Shown here in pieces: positions 34,601 to 42,020 of a DNA stretch of 64,000 nucleotides (positions are counted from its first letter, which is position 1; each line of letters starts with the position of its first letter). A program made the translations under genes and the position numbers. The notes under the pieces were generated by a model. It did not search any database. It worked only from the letters and a program-made list of their open reading frames with translations, and was not told where the DNA came from. Source of the stretch: Phycisphaera sp. (lineage in GTDB: Bacteria; Planctomycetota; Phycisphaerae; Phycisphaerales; UBA1924); assembly GCA_025916675.1 (NCBI GenBank), contig CP098402.1:677205-741204 (forward strand), in the 5' to 3' direction.

Positions 34601-34787
34601 CGGCCTTGTGCTTGCGAGCACGCCCGAGCATGTCTCGCCCGATGGTGGCAATGGCCGGGTTGATCGGGTCGCCGGCGACGCCGTTCTCTGGCGTGGCGTA
34701 ACCCTGTGCGCCCATGGGCCGGGCGGCGAGGTTGGGGCTGGTAACCGGCGGGGTGGGGCGGCTTTGCTTGCGGCTGAAGATGGCCAT
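31671..34787 (-). CDS. putA: Bifunctional proline dehydrogenase / L-glutamate-gamma-semialdehyde dehydrogenase
   Basis: Converts proline to glutamate in two steps. 1038 residues. The FAD-binding proline dehydrogenase barrel is at about 60-470, with SIKISSLSAKADPID, GVFVNFDMEHFALKDLTLE (key VNFDMEHF), VRLVKGAYWDSE and ASHNVRS-type GSHNVRSIAAALAYA. The aldehyde dehydrogenase is at about 530-1030: SPWNFPLAIACGM, CFTGSKAVGLDI, CEMGGKNAIIVD (general base Glu) and FQGQKCSAASR (catalytic Cys). There is no N-terminal DNA-binding domain, so it is not a self-regulating PutA. ATG 34787 gives a sensible N-terminus; the frame extends to 34997 but overlaps ribF. Divergent from ribF. Confidence 0.96.
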   Translation of the reverse strand: MAIFSRKQSRPTPPVTSPNLAARPMGAQGYATPENGVAGDPINPAIATIGRDMLGRARKHKAGLLSKSFYSDKLMDWSMRDHGFKVEMFRFVDTFPVLTTPEMVHEHLIDYLDQDHVTMPAGMDLGLKAGSLAKGLMTKTISGQIEGMGKKFIAGTDARSALPGLKKLWENGIAFSVDLLGEACVSDEEADAYRAKYLDLIENLPEDVSGWKKNDRLERDHLGGIPRTNVSIKISSLSAKADPIDTEGAIQDLMTRLVPILESARDRGVFVNFDMEHFALKDLTLELFFRCCEAVDFQAGLAMQAYLKSGVADAQRVSEWAQRTGRIVTVRLVKGAYWDSETIHAEQEGWPCPVWNAKWQTDQCFEDMCKVFLDHCPVAPEASGMGPTHLDSGSGGVKLALGSHNVRSIAAALAYADSKGLPRAATELQMLHGMADQLKHAASDMGLRIREYVPVGEMIPGMAYLVRRLLENTSNESWLKAGFLDEADEKVLLARPAPRAGDPTAIDDLYKMAAERHHLSNADPLVGDGKAFTTAQLHDFSRKNVRDRFARAVQVASVPSVANDHTPEQASDMVRQAEAAFPAWRDADPRKRAAVLTRAAQTMRERRDELSGIIIKENGKDWRNADGDVAEAIDFCEYYARQAVSLFDRHRLGRFIGELDETWYQPRGVAVVISPWNFPLAIACGMTTAALVTGNTVILKPAEQTPAIASILFDILYGALCEEVGLKLGSEVLHFCPAPGETTGAALVRDPRVAILCFTGSKAVGLDIIKAAGVTPEEQQHVKKVVCEMGGKNAIIVDSSADLDEAVLGVRLSAFGFQGQKCSAASRCIVVDPQGPQGEHTQTFIRRLVASTASLIIGDPTKPGTDVGPVIDDEAATNIRRHIDTAKQEGLKLELAMQAPDGLEQSVGKPYVGPHIFSGVTPDNALARQEVFGPVLAIMHASSYDEALKIANNHPYKLTGGVFTRKPTHIEKAKQDFRVGNLYINRGTTGALVARQPFGGFGMSGVGSKAGGADYLLQFVEPRASCENTMRRGFAPEL

Positions 34788-34929
34788 GGAAGATCGATTC
34801 CTCGCGGAGAACGGGCGTGCGGGTTGGCCACGGGCACGAGCGTCTCGGCGGGCCATTGAGATTGTACCTAGTCGCGGATCGGCGCACGGGATTGGACTGC
34901 TCGGGCCGTTGGGCGCTCTGCCGGGGCCA

Positions 34930-34935
34930 TAGCAT
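34930..34935 (+). promoter_or_regulatory. -10 element for leaderless ribF
   Basis: TAGCAT ends 6 nt before GTG 34942; no ribosome-binding site is seen. Confidence 0.5.
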
Positions 34936-34941
34936 CGCCTT

Positions 34942-35928
34942 GTGCCAAGTGCCCACGAACAGACCGAACCCGACCCGAATGCCCTAGCCGTGATCACGAT
35001 TGGGGTATTCGATGGTGTGCATGTGGGTCACCGAGCGCTTGTCAAGCGGGCGCGCGAGCTGGCCGACGCCCGCGAAGGCGGTGTGAATGTGCTGGTGATG
35101 GCGTTCGATCCCTCGCCGCGGGCGGTGCTGGCCCCCGGGAGCGAGCCGCCGCGGCTGACGACGTTCGAGCAGCGGGCGGACCTGCTGCTGGAGGCCGGGG
35201 CCGACGAGGTGATGCGGCTCGAACCATCTCCGGAGCTGCTGGGGTTGACGCCCGAGCGGTTCGTCGACGAGGTGCTGGTCCCGCTGGATCCCATCGGGGT
35301 GGTTGAAGGCCCGGACTTCCGGTTTGGGGCCAAACGGGCCGGGGATGTCTCGACGCTGGGACGGCTCGGGCGCGACCGCGGCTTCTCGGTGGAGGTCGTC
35401 GGGCCGGTTGAGGTCGACCTGTGCGATCAGAGCGTCGTTGCGGCCAGCAGCAGCCGGGTGCGGTGGCTGCTGGAGCGCGGGCGGGTGGCCGATGCCGGGC
35501 GTGTGCTGGGGCGGGCGTACGAGATGGCGGGCCTAGTGGCAAAGGGCGATCAGCGCGGGCGGACCATTGGCTTCCCGACGGCGAATCTGGAATACGAGAC
35601 GATGCCGCTCGGCGACGGCGTGTACGCGTGCGTTGCGACACTGGAAGACGGGCGCACGATCCCCGCGGCGGTGAACGTGGGCGAGCGACCGACCTTCGAT
35701 GGTGTCGAGCGGCGGGTCGAAGCGCACCTGATCGGGTTCACGCCCGATGGTGGCATGCCCGAGTATGGCTGGTCATTGCGGCTGGCGTTCGTGTCGCGGC
35801 TGCGCGACCAGGTCCGGTTTGGTGGCGTTGGGGCGCTGACCACCCAGCTCTCGCGCGACGTGGCGCGGGCGATCGAGGTTTTGAGCACGACGGCACCCGC
35901 GTGGAGCCGCGAGGAAATGAACGCATGA
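34942..35928 (+). CDS. ribF: Bifunctional riboflavin kinase / FAD synthetase
   Basis: Makes FMN and FAD from riboflavin. 328 residues. The N-terminal nucleotidyltransferase has GVFDGVHVGHRALV (about 21-34, HxGH motif), AFDPSPRAVL and the VVEGPDFRFG loop (about 118). The C-terminal kinase has KGDQRGRTIGFPTANL (about 199-214) and GVYACVATLEDG, with the family's usual AVNVGERPTFDG. GTG start with leaderless -10. Its TGA stop overlaps the ATG of the next gene by four bases (ATGA), so the two are translationally coupled. Confidence 0.95.
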   Translation: MPSAHEQTEPDPNALAVITIGVFDGVHVGHRALVKRARELADAREGGVNVLVMAFDPSPRAVLAPGSEPPRLTTFEQRADLLLEAGADEVMRLEPSPELLGLTPERFVDEVLVPLDPIGVVEGPDFRFGAKRAGDVSTLGRLGRDRGFSVEVVGPVEVDLCDQSVVAASSSRVRWLLERGRVADAGRVLGRAYEMAGLVAKGDQRGRTIGFPTANLEYETMPLGDGVYACVATLEDGRTIPAAVNVGERPTFDGVERRVEAHLIGFTPDGGMPEYGWSLRLAFVSRLRDQVRFGGVGALTTQLSRDVARAIEVLSTTAPAWSREEMNA

Positions 35929-36983
35929 CCAACGCGACGGAGACAGCCGTGTACGAATCGACCGTGAGCCCGGGCGAGTTGGTCGAGTGGATCCAGGGCG
36001 CGGGACGATTGCTGCTCATCACGCACGCGCGGCCCGATGGCGACGCGGTAGGCAGCACGCTGGCGATCGCCCGGGCGGCGAAGCTGGCTGGTGTTGAAAC
36101 GTCCCTGGCGTACGCGGGCGAGTTGCCGCCATGGATGGGCGACATTCTGGGCGAGACCGAATGGGTGCATCTCGACGCGGGCGATCCGCCGCCGGCGTTC
36201 GACAAGGTGCTGGTGTGCGACACCGGCGCGTGGAGCCAGCTCGAGCCGTACAAGCCCTGGATCGCGGGCAAGGCCGACGTGGTTGCCGTGCTCGACCACC
36301 ACCGGAGCGGGTCGCCCGACGTGGCCGAGCGGCGCGTGGTCGATAGCGACGCGGCGGCGGCGTGCGAGATTGCCGCCGAGGTGTGCACGCTGCTGCTCGG
36401 GATGGAGAGCCCCGCGAACCTGCCCCTGGACATCGCCGAGCCGCTGATGCTGGGGCTGGGCACCGACACGGGGTGGTTCCGCCACCCGAGCGTGACGCCG
36501 CACGTGTTGCGGCTGGCGGCCGACTTGGTGCAGGCCGGGGCCCAGCATCCGAGGCTTGTGAAGATGACGATGCTGAGCGACCCGATCCAACGCCTCAAGC
36601 TGATGTCCAAGGCGCTCGGCTCGCTGAGCTTGCACGAGAATGTTGTTGGTGTGGGGGGCGTGGCGGTGGTGAAGGTGTCCGCCGAGGACATCTCGAGCAT
36701 CGGCGCGAGTGTGGGCATGACCAGCGGCTTCGCCGACCCGGCGCTGAGTGTGCGGGCCGTGAGCGTGGCGATCGTGCTGGTGGAGCTGCCGCCCGAGGGC
36801 GATGGCAAGCAACGCGTGAAGATCAGCATGCGCAGCAAGATCGATGGGCCCGACGTGGCGAAGATCGCCGGCGCGTTCGGCGGGGGCGGGCACATCCGTG
36901 CGGCGGGGGCGCGCAGTGATCTGAGCCTGGACGAGACGGAGAAGAAGCTGCTCGAATTGATCGCCCAGAGCAAGAGCGAATGA
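35925..36983 (+). CDS. DHH/DHHA1 phosphoesterase, NrnA-like nano-RNase
   Basis: 352 residues. Metal-binding motifs: THARPDGDAVGST (about 31-43), CDTGAWSQ (about 99-106), LDHHRSG (the DHH box, about 124) and GTDTGWFRH (about 183). The C-terminal DHHA1 domain ends with FGGGGHIRAAGA (about 317-328). Relatives degrade 2-5-mer RNA and dephosphorylate pAp; this substrate range is inferred. ATG overlaps the ribF stop. Its own TGA overlaps the next gene's ATG (ATGA), making a chain ribF-nrnA-methyltransferase. Confidence 0.9.
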   Translation: MTNATETAVYESTVSPGELVEWIQGAGRLLLITHARPDGDAVGSTLAIARAAKLAGVETSLAYAGELPPWMGDILGETEWVHLDAGDPPPAFDKVLVCDTGAWSQLEPYKPWIAGKADVVAVLDHHRSGSPDVAERRVVDSDAAAACEIAAEVCTLLLGMESPANLPLDIAEPLMLGLGTDTGWFRHPSVTPHVLRLAADLVQAGAQHPRLVKMTMLSDPIQRLKLMSKALGSLSLHENVVGVGGVAVVKVSAEDISSIGASVGMTSGFADPALSVRAVSVAIVLVELPPEGDGKQRVKISMRSKIDGPDVAKIAGAFGGGGHIRAAGARSDLSLDETEKKLLELIAQSKSE

Positions 36984-37792
36984 CAGGCAAGGGGCCAGAG
37001 CGAGACAAGGCCGGGCCGGCCCGAGCGAAGGCGGGCCCGCCAAGGTGGCAGGACGTCGCCGGCGATCCGAAGGTCCGCCCCGGCAGGCGCCCGCCCATGC
37101 GCGAGATGACCACGACGCTGTGGGCCTACCCCAGCCAGCACTACGACGGCGCGAAGACGGTGCAGGGCGACAAGACCTACACCGGCGGCACGCCGAGCTG
37201 GGTGATCTGGCAGTTGCTCACGCGCTACACGCGTGAGGGCGATACCGTGCTCGACCCCATGTGCGGCGGCGGGACGACCCTGGACGTGTGCTCGGACACG
37301 AACCGCGTGGGCGTGGGGTACGACCTGGCTCCGAGCCGGCCCGACATCAAGCAGAGCGACGCGCGCGAGCTGCCGGTTGGGGACGCGTCGGCGGACTTCG
37401 TGTTCCTCGACCCGCCCTACTCGACGCACATCGACTACAGCAACCATCCGGATTGCATCGGCAAGCTCGATTCGAGCGAGGCGGCGTACTACGAGGCGAT
37501 GGCGGGGGTGTTCGACGAATGCTATCGAGTCTTGAACGACCGGCGGTACCTGGCGGTGTACGTCAGCGACTCGTGGCGCAAGCAGAAGGGTCAGGCCGGC
37601 GGCATCTTCATGCCCATCGGCTTCGAGCTGTTCGCGATGCTGCGAGAGAAATTCCGGCCGATCGACATCGTGTGCGTGGTGCGGCGCAACTCGAAGCTGC
37701 GCCAGGGCAACCGGCACATGGCCGCGGCGAAGGAGAACTTCTTTCTCCGGGGGTTCAATTATCTGTTGATCTTCAAAAAGGAAGAAGCCTAA
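36980..37792 (+). CDS. DNA methyltransferase (N4/N6 amino type), no restriction partner seen
   Basis: 270 residues. The SAM site VLDPMCGGGTTLDVC (about 91-105) comes before VFLDPPYSTHIDY (DPPY, about 141-153), an order like gamma-class enzymes, while the sequence around motif X/I (TPSWVIWQLLTRYTREGDTVLD, key IWQLLTRYTREGD) looks like N4/N6 DNA methylases. DPPY indicates methylation of an exocyclic amino group. A Trm11-like RNA methylase is a weaker alternative. The N-terminal 35 residues are basic. The ATG overlaps the upstream stop. No endonuclease or specificity gene is next to it, so it is probably an orphan methylase. Confidence 0.78.
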   Translation: MTGKGPERDKAGPARAKAGPPRWQDVAGDPKVRPGRRPPMREMTTTLWAYPSQHYDGAKTVQGDKTYTGGTPSWVIWQLLTRYTREGDTVLDPMCGGGTTLDVCSDTNRVGVGYDLAPSRPDIKQSDARELPVGDASADFVFLDPPYSTHIDYSNHPDCIGKLDSSEAAYYEAMAGVFDECYRVLNDRRYLAVYVSDSWRKQKGQAGGIFMPIGFELFAMLREKFRPIDIVCVVRRNSKLRQGNRHMAAAKENFFLRGFNYLLIFKKEEA

Positions 37793-37794
37793 CC

Positions 37795-38142
37795 ATGCCT
37801 GATATGCATGAAGAGATACCAATCCTCTCAAAGCTCATGCGCTGGTATTATTCCAACTGTGACGAGGAGTGGGAGCATTCATGTGGCGTGAAGATCGATA
37901 CCCTTGACAACCCGGGCTGGTGGGTGAAGGTCAGTCTCGAAGGCACAAGCATCGATCCTAAGTCAATTGAGCCGCGGAAAATCTACCGTGATGAGCATGA
38001 CTGGTTTGAGTGCGAAGTCTTGAATGATCCAAACATGGGTGGGCTTGGGCGTCACCATATGAACTTGTGTTTTAGTGGTATGGGCGGCCCGCACAACCTA
38101 TCCGAGATCATCGAGTATTTTCTTCGTCACGTTGGGGTCTGA
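37795..38142 (+). CDS. Imm53 family immunity-like protein
   Basis: A 115-residue protein. LMRWYYSNCDEEWEHSCG (about 13-30), IDTLDNPGWWVKVSLEGT (about 33-50) and the C-terminal GMGGPHNLSEIIEYFL match my recollection of the Imm53 family, proposed immunity proteins of polymorphic toxin systems. It follows the methyltransferase by 2 bp and may use GGAAG about 10 nt upstream. G+C over 37801-38100 is about 51% by my count, well below the surroundings, and codon choice is unlike neighbours, suggesting recent transfer. No toxin gene is adjacent, so it may be an orphan defence against a competitor's toxin. Family match is from memory. Confidence 0.75.
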   Translation: MPDMHEEIPILSKLMRWYYSNCDEEWEHSCGVKIDTLDNPGWWVKVSLEGTSIDPKSIEPRKIYRDEHDWFECEVLNDPNMGGLGRHHMNLCFSGMGGPHNLSEIIEYFLRHVGV

Positions 38143-38177
38143 GCGGGCATATGCCGTTCTACAGGAGGGCATCGCTG

Positions 38178-38924
38178 ATGATCAATGCTTGCACGACGGT
38201 ATCTCTTCTGGTCTTGGCAGCCACCTGTGGCCACGCCCATGCGCAGGTGACGCCCATCGGTCCCTTCGATGGCGAACGCAACGAGACGTTCGAAGGCTTC
38301 CCCACTGGTAGTTTCGGCACGGGTGAGACCCGGCGCGTGCTGGAAGACACGGCCGACCTAGGCGCCGGCCCCGATGGCCGCATGGTTGTTGACGACTACT
38401 GGGGCTTCATCTGCGTCCTGGAGTGTTGCGAGTTGTTCCCGTTCGCGGGGGCACGGTCGGCCGGGTCGAGCAGCGAGGCGGGGCGGTACGATTTTGACGA
38501 GGGCATCGTGAGGTTCGGGGGGTACATGGGCACGAACGTGTTCGATGCCGACCGGCCGGCACCAATGGCCGAGTTCTACGATGCGAGCGGCACGCTGGTT
38601 GGCGAGGACGAGATCGACCTCGGCGGGCGTTGCGGTCGCTGGGCGTGGAACGGCTGGGAGTTTGACCGGCCGGTGCGTCACGTGATCCTGCGTGGTGGGG
38701 TGTTCAACGAGGCCTGGATCATCATGGACAACGTCCGCGTCGATCTGGGCGAGGGTTGCCGGGCCGATCTGGACGGGGATGGCGTGCTGACCATCTTTGA
38801 CTTCCTGGCCTACCAGAACCTCTTCGATGCGGGCGACCTGGCCGCGGACTTCGACGGTGATGGTGAACTGACGATCTTCGACTTCCTGGCCTTCCAGAAC
38901 GAGTTCGACGCGGGATGCGAGTAG
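38178..38924 (+). CDS. Secreted protein with GC-type dockerin tail
   Basis: 248 residues. AGGAGGG eight nt before ATG 38178 and the signal peptide (MINACTTVSLLVLAATCGHAHAQ region, about 1-23) set the start; ATG 38151 is rejected. The 175-residue body is beta-rich with conserved Gly and Trp (CGRWAWNGWEFDRPVRHVIL, MDNVRVDLGEG), resembling carbohydrate-binding or PEP-CTERM-type jelly-roll domains, though I cannot assign a family. The tail has DLDGDGV and DFDGDGE loops with LTIFDFLAYQN/LAFQN and ends FDAGCE. First gene of the surface-protein island. Confidence 0.85.
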   Translation: MINACTTVSLLVLAATCGHAHAQVTPIGPFDGERNETFEGFPTGSFGTGETRRVLEDTADLGAGPDGRMVVDDYWGFICVLECCELFPFAGARSAGSSSEAGRYDFDEGIVRFGGYMGTNVFDADRPAPMAEFYDASGTLVGEDEIDLGGRCGRWAWNGWEFDRPVRHVILRGGVFNEAWIIMDNVRVDLGEGCRADLDGDGVLTIFDFLAYQNLFDAGDLAADFDGDGELTIFDFLAFQNEFDAGCE

Positions 38925-38956
38925 GGCGGTTGCGTTCCGTTGCGAACGAGTGGGTG

Positions 38957-38962
38957 TACGAT
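38957..38962 (+). promoter_or_regulatory. -10 element for leaderless start at 38968
   Basis: TACGAT ends 5 nt before ATG 38968. There is no Shine-Dalgarno sequence. Confidence 0.5.
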
Positions 38963-38967
38963 CGGGC

Positions 38968-40446
38968 ATGATGAGCTCAACATGTGTGCAGTTTGCTGTC
39001 GTCGTTGGTGTACTCGTTGCCGGCATCACGCCCGCTCGGGCCCAGCCGGCCAGCGTCATCAAACGCGGCGGTTCGTCCCTCGACCGATACACGGCCGAGC
39101 GTGATGACGCGTTCTCGTGGACCGTGGTGAAGCAATACGACGCACGCGACGGGATGACGGGGTTCGCGATCGACCTGACAAGCCAGAAGTGGCGGGGCTT
39201 GCCCGGCGGTGGGGGCGAGACGAGCCACCCGCTGTGGACGCACATGATGCAGGTGGTCGTGCCCGACGAGGTGGAACACGATACGGCGCTGCTTTTGATC
39301 GGCGGCGGACGCCGGCAGGATGGCCCGCCGGCCCGTTTGCAGCGCGAGTTATGGATGATTGCGCAGGCCACGGGAACGATCGTCGTGGCGGTGCCCAATG
39401 TGCCCAACCAGCCGCTTGCGCTGCCCGACGGGGATGGCACCCTCGGTGAAGGCCGGTACGAAGACGACCTGCTGGCCGAGAGTTGGATGCTCGCCAGACG
39501 CACCGGGGATGACGGCTGGGTGATCCACCAGGCGATGGTCGAGTCGGCGGTGGCTGCGATGGACGCCGTGCAGGCGTTCGCCAGGACCGAAGCGGGCGGT
39601 GGGCATGAGATTGGTGGGTTTGTCGTTTCGGGTGGCAGCAAGCGAGGCTGGACCACGTGGCTGACCGCGGCGGTCGACGGCCGCGTGCGCGCGATCATCC
39701 CCATGGTCATCGACGTGCTGAACCTGCCGGCGACGATGCGGCACCACTTCGGTGCGTACGGCTTCTTCGCGCCGGCAATCGGGGACTACGCCGGGCGGAA
39801 CCTGATGCAGGAACTCGACACGCCCGAGGGCATGAAGCTGCGGCGGATTGTCGATCCGTACCTCTTCCGAGACCGGCTCGACATGCCCAAGTTCCTGCTG
39901 AACGTCTCGGGCGATCAGTACTTCCTGCCCGATACGACGAAGTACTACCTTGATGATCTGCCGGGCCTCACGCGCCTGCGCGTTGTTCCGAACTGGGATC
40001 ACGCGGTGGATCGCAACGCCGACGCGATCTTCTCGGCGATCGGGTTTTATGACTCGTTTCTCAACCAAGTTGTGATGCCCGGGCTTGATGTTGAAGTCGT
40101 CCGGGAGAGTGACGAAGCGGTCGAGTGGCTCCTCACAGTCAACGTCGAAGACGAGCGTGTCCGGCTCCGGCGGTTGGTGTTGTGGCAGGGGACGAACCCA
40201 GACGCGCGAGACTTTCGCCAGGAAGTCATCGGTAAGCCGTTCCAGATGATCACGCTGGAAGCCGGGGAAGATGGGCGGTACCGCATTCGCGTCGAGAAGC
40301 CCGAGAGCGGGTATACGGCGTTCTTTGTCGAGCATCGGTACGAGGTCGAGGGTCAGGATCTGCCGCTGGTCTTCACGACACAGGTTCGGGTGATTCCGGA
40401 CGTGCTGGAGCACGAGATAGATGCCGTCGAGCCGGCAGATCCGTAG
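38968..40446 (+). CDS. PhoPQ-activated pathogenicity-related protein (PqaA-type), secreted
   Basis: 492 residues. Signal peptide about 1-25 (…VLVAGITPARAQ). The body matches the PhoPQ-activated family: DRYTAERDDAFSW opening, LWTHMMQVVVPDEV, VPNVPNQPL, and the alpha/beta-hydrolase-like nucleophile region GFVVSGGSKRGWTTWLTA (about 212-229). FFLPDTTKYYLDDLPG-type segment (here QYFLPDTTKYYL) and NWDHAVD supply later conserved residues. Function in the family is unclear; a hydrolase fold is likely. Two adjacent ATG codons (38968, 38971) could start; the -10 fits the first. It lacks the dockerin tail of its neighbours. Confidence 0.88.
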   Translation: MMSSTCVQFAVVVGVLVAGITPARAQPASVIKRGGSSLDRYTAERDDAFSWTVVKQYDARDGMTGFAIDLTSQKWRGLPGGGGETSHPLWTHMMQVVVPDEVEHDTALLLIGGGRRQDGPPARLQRELWMIAQATGTIVVAVPNVPNQPLALPDGDGTLGEGRYEDDLLAESWMLARRTGDDGWVIHQAMVESAVAAMDAVQAFARTEAGGGHEIGGFVVSGGSKRGWTTWLTAAVDGRVRAIIPMVIDVLNLPATMRHHFGAYGFFAPAIGDYAGRNLMQELDTPEGMKLRRIVDPYLFRDRLDMPKFLLNVSGDQYFLPDTTKYYLDDLPGLTRLRVVPNWDHAVDRNADAIFSAIGFYDSFLNQVVMPGLDVEVVRESDEAVEWLLTVNVEDERVRLRRLVLWQGTNPDARDFRQEVIGKPFQMITLEAGEDGRYRIRVEKPESGYTAFFVEHRYEVEGQDLPLVFTTQVRVIPDVLEHEIDAVEPADP

Positions 40447-40484
40447 CAGTTTGGTGCTGTCTGGGTGCTTAAGACCGCCGCATT

Positions 40485-40537
40485 CGGGCTGAGGGTGAGA
40501 AGCCCGCCGCGTCGGCCCGAGTAAGGCACCTTACTCG
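40485..40537. repeat. Two short hairpins between convergent genes
   Basis: CGGGCT (40485-40490) pairs with AGCCCG (40501-40506). CGAGTAAGG (40518-40526) pairs perfectly with CCTTACTCG (40529-40537) around CA; the second palindrome contains the TAA stop of the 40531 gene. No T-run follows either one. Confidence 0.55.
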
Positions 40538-41844
40538 CAGCCGGCGTCGAACTCGTTCTGGAATGCCAGGAAATCGAAGATCGTCAGCGCGCCATCGCCA
40601 TCGAAGTCGGCCGCGAGGTCGCCATCGTCGAAGAGGTTCTGGAACGCAAGGAAGTCGAAGATGGTGAGCTGGCCGTCACCGTCGAGGTCGGCGTCGCAGC
40701 CGATGGGGATGAGCAGGAATGCGTGGCCCAGGACGCCGTCGCGGACGCCGGTGCCGACGATCCAGCCGTTCTCGTTGATGTTGTCGGCGCGCTGCAGCTT
40801 CTCCCAGCCGAGCGCGTCGGCATCGGGCACCAGGTCCATGAGCGGGAAGAATTCGCCGTCCACGCCGTCGGGCATGATGAACGCGTCGATGCCGTCGAAC
40901 GGTGGCGTGTCCAGGTCGCTCCACCAGCCGACGATCGTGCCGTCTTCGTTGATCGCTCGCGCCACGCCCTGCGGCCGGCTAAAGCCCAGGCCATCGAGGA
41001 CGTGGATCGGCTCGTAGCCACGGCCCGAGTCGCGCCAGAGCGTGGCGTATTCGGGCTGCGAGATGTCGAATTGGGCCTCGCCCACGATGTCGCCGGCGTT
41101 GTTCACGTCGAAGGCGCGGCTGGTGACGCCGGTCAGGTCGGGATTGTCGTGCAGGTTGGTGAGGTCGCCATCGTCCCACACGTAGGCCTTGTCCTGGCCC
41201 GTGCTGTCGTAGCCGACGATCAGGCCGGCGTCGTTGATGGCGCGCGGGCGGTTGAGCACGCCCAGGTCGATCAGCGTGTTGTCGGTGTCGAGCAGCCAGC
41301 CGCGGAATTCCAGGCCGCCACCAACTCGGTCCTCGCGCCCCCAGCCGACGAGCTGGCCCGCGGTGTTCAGGCCGCGCACGGCGGAGAGCATGTATGGCGG
41401 CGGGCTCGACAGCAGGCTCTCGATCGCCACCGGCCCGCCGTCGTCCCACCGCACGGCCACGGGATCCTGGAAGATGCGGATCGGCCCGGGCCCGCCCTCG
41501 AAACGGATGCTGTCCGACGTGCCCAGCGCTCGGCCGTCGGCGTCGATGGCCCACGCCTCGCTCGCGTTGTCGTTGGTACGAAGTAGCGGCAGCACCTCGA
41601 CCACCGAGCCCTCGCTTGTCCAGCGGAGCGCGACGGGCTTGCCTTCGACCGGCTCGAAGCCGTGGCCCACGACCACGCCGGCTTCGTTGACGGCCGTCGC
41701 GTCGACGATGAACAGGCCCAGCGGGCCGCGCGTGGCGTCGGTGAGGTCGACGATGCGGTAGGTCGTCTGGGCGGCGGCGCTGGTGGCACAGCCGGCAGCC
41801 GAGAGCAGGCACGTGAGGCGGGCGACGGTGGAAGGGCGGGGCAT
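40531..41844 (-). CDS. HAF-repeat secreted protein with GC-type dockerin tail
   Basis: 437 residues. GAGGAG seven nt before ATG 41844 and the signal peptide (about 1-25, ending SAAAQ) fix the start. The body holds repeated units with AINDAGLIVGY, DVNNAGDIVGEA, AINEDGTIVGWW and INENGWIVGTG, each followed by a Trp- or aromatic-rich strand; these are HAF-type extracellular repeats that likely form a beta-propeller. The tail has DLDGDGQ and DFDGDGA loops ending FDAGCE. One of four same-strand surface genes (40531-47168). A near-relative without close sequence is at 56178. Confidence 0.88.
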   Translation of the reverse strand: MPRPSTVARLTCLLSAAGCATSAAAQTTYRIVDLTDATRGPLGLFIVDATAVNEAGVVVGHGFEPVEGKPVALRWTSEGSVVEVLPLLRTNDNASEAWAIDADGRALGTSDSIRFEGGPGPIRIFQDPVAVRWDDGGPVAIESLLSSPPPYMLSAVRGLNTAGQLVGWGREDRVGGGLEFRGWLLDTDNTLIDLGVLNRPRAINDAGLIVGYDSTGQDKAYVWDDGDLTNLHDNPDLTGVTSRAFDVNNAGDIVGEAQFDISQPEYATLWRDSGRGYEPIHVLDGLGFSRPQGVARAINEDGTIVGWWSDLDTPPFDGIDAFIMPDGVDGEFFPLMDLVPDADALGWEKLQRADNINENGWIVGTGVRDGVLGHAFLLIPIGCDADLDGDGQLTIFDFLAFQNLFDDGDLAADFDGDGALTIFDFLAFQNEFDAGCE

Positions 41845-42020
41845 CGGCGGGCTCCTCGGTCTTGGGTTTGGTTTACGGATAGCCCTGCTAACACCACCCG
41901 GGTAGGGGTGTATTCCGGCGGGCATCGGCTCAGCATACCCGAAAATGGCCCATGCGTGCTATGAGAATCTGGCTTGTTTCGTTGCTCCGCCTCTGGCAAC
42001 CGGCCCTAGCCGGAATTGGC

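Noticed and set aside
34787-34997. N-terminal extension of PutA by 70 codons
   Set aside because: It would overlap the start of the divergent ribF and has no coding resemblance; the ATG at 34787 gives the normal N-terminus.
38151-38177. ATG 38151 as start of the dockerin protein
   Set aside because: AGGAGGG is ideally spaced for ATG 38178, and the signal peptide begins there.
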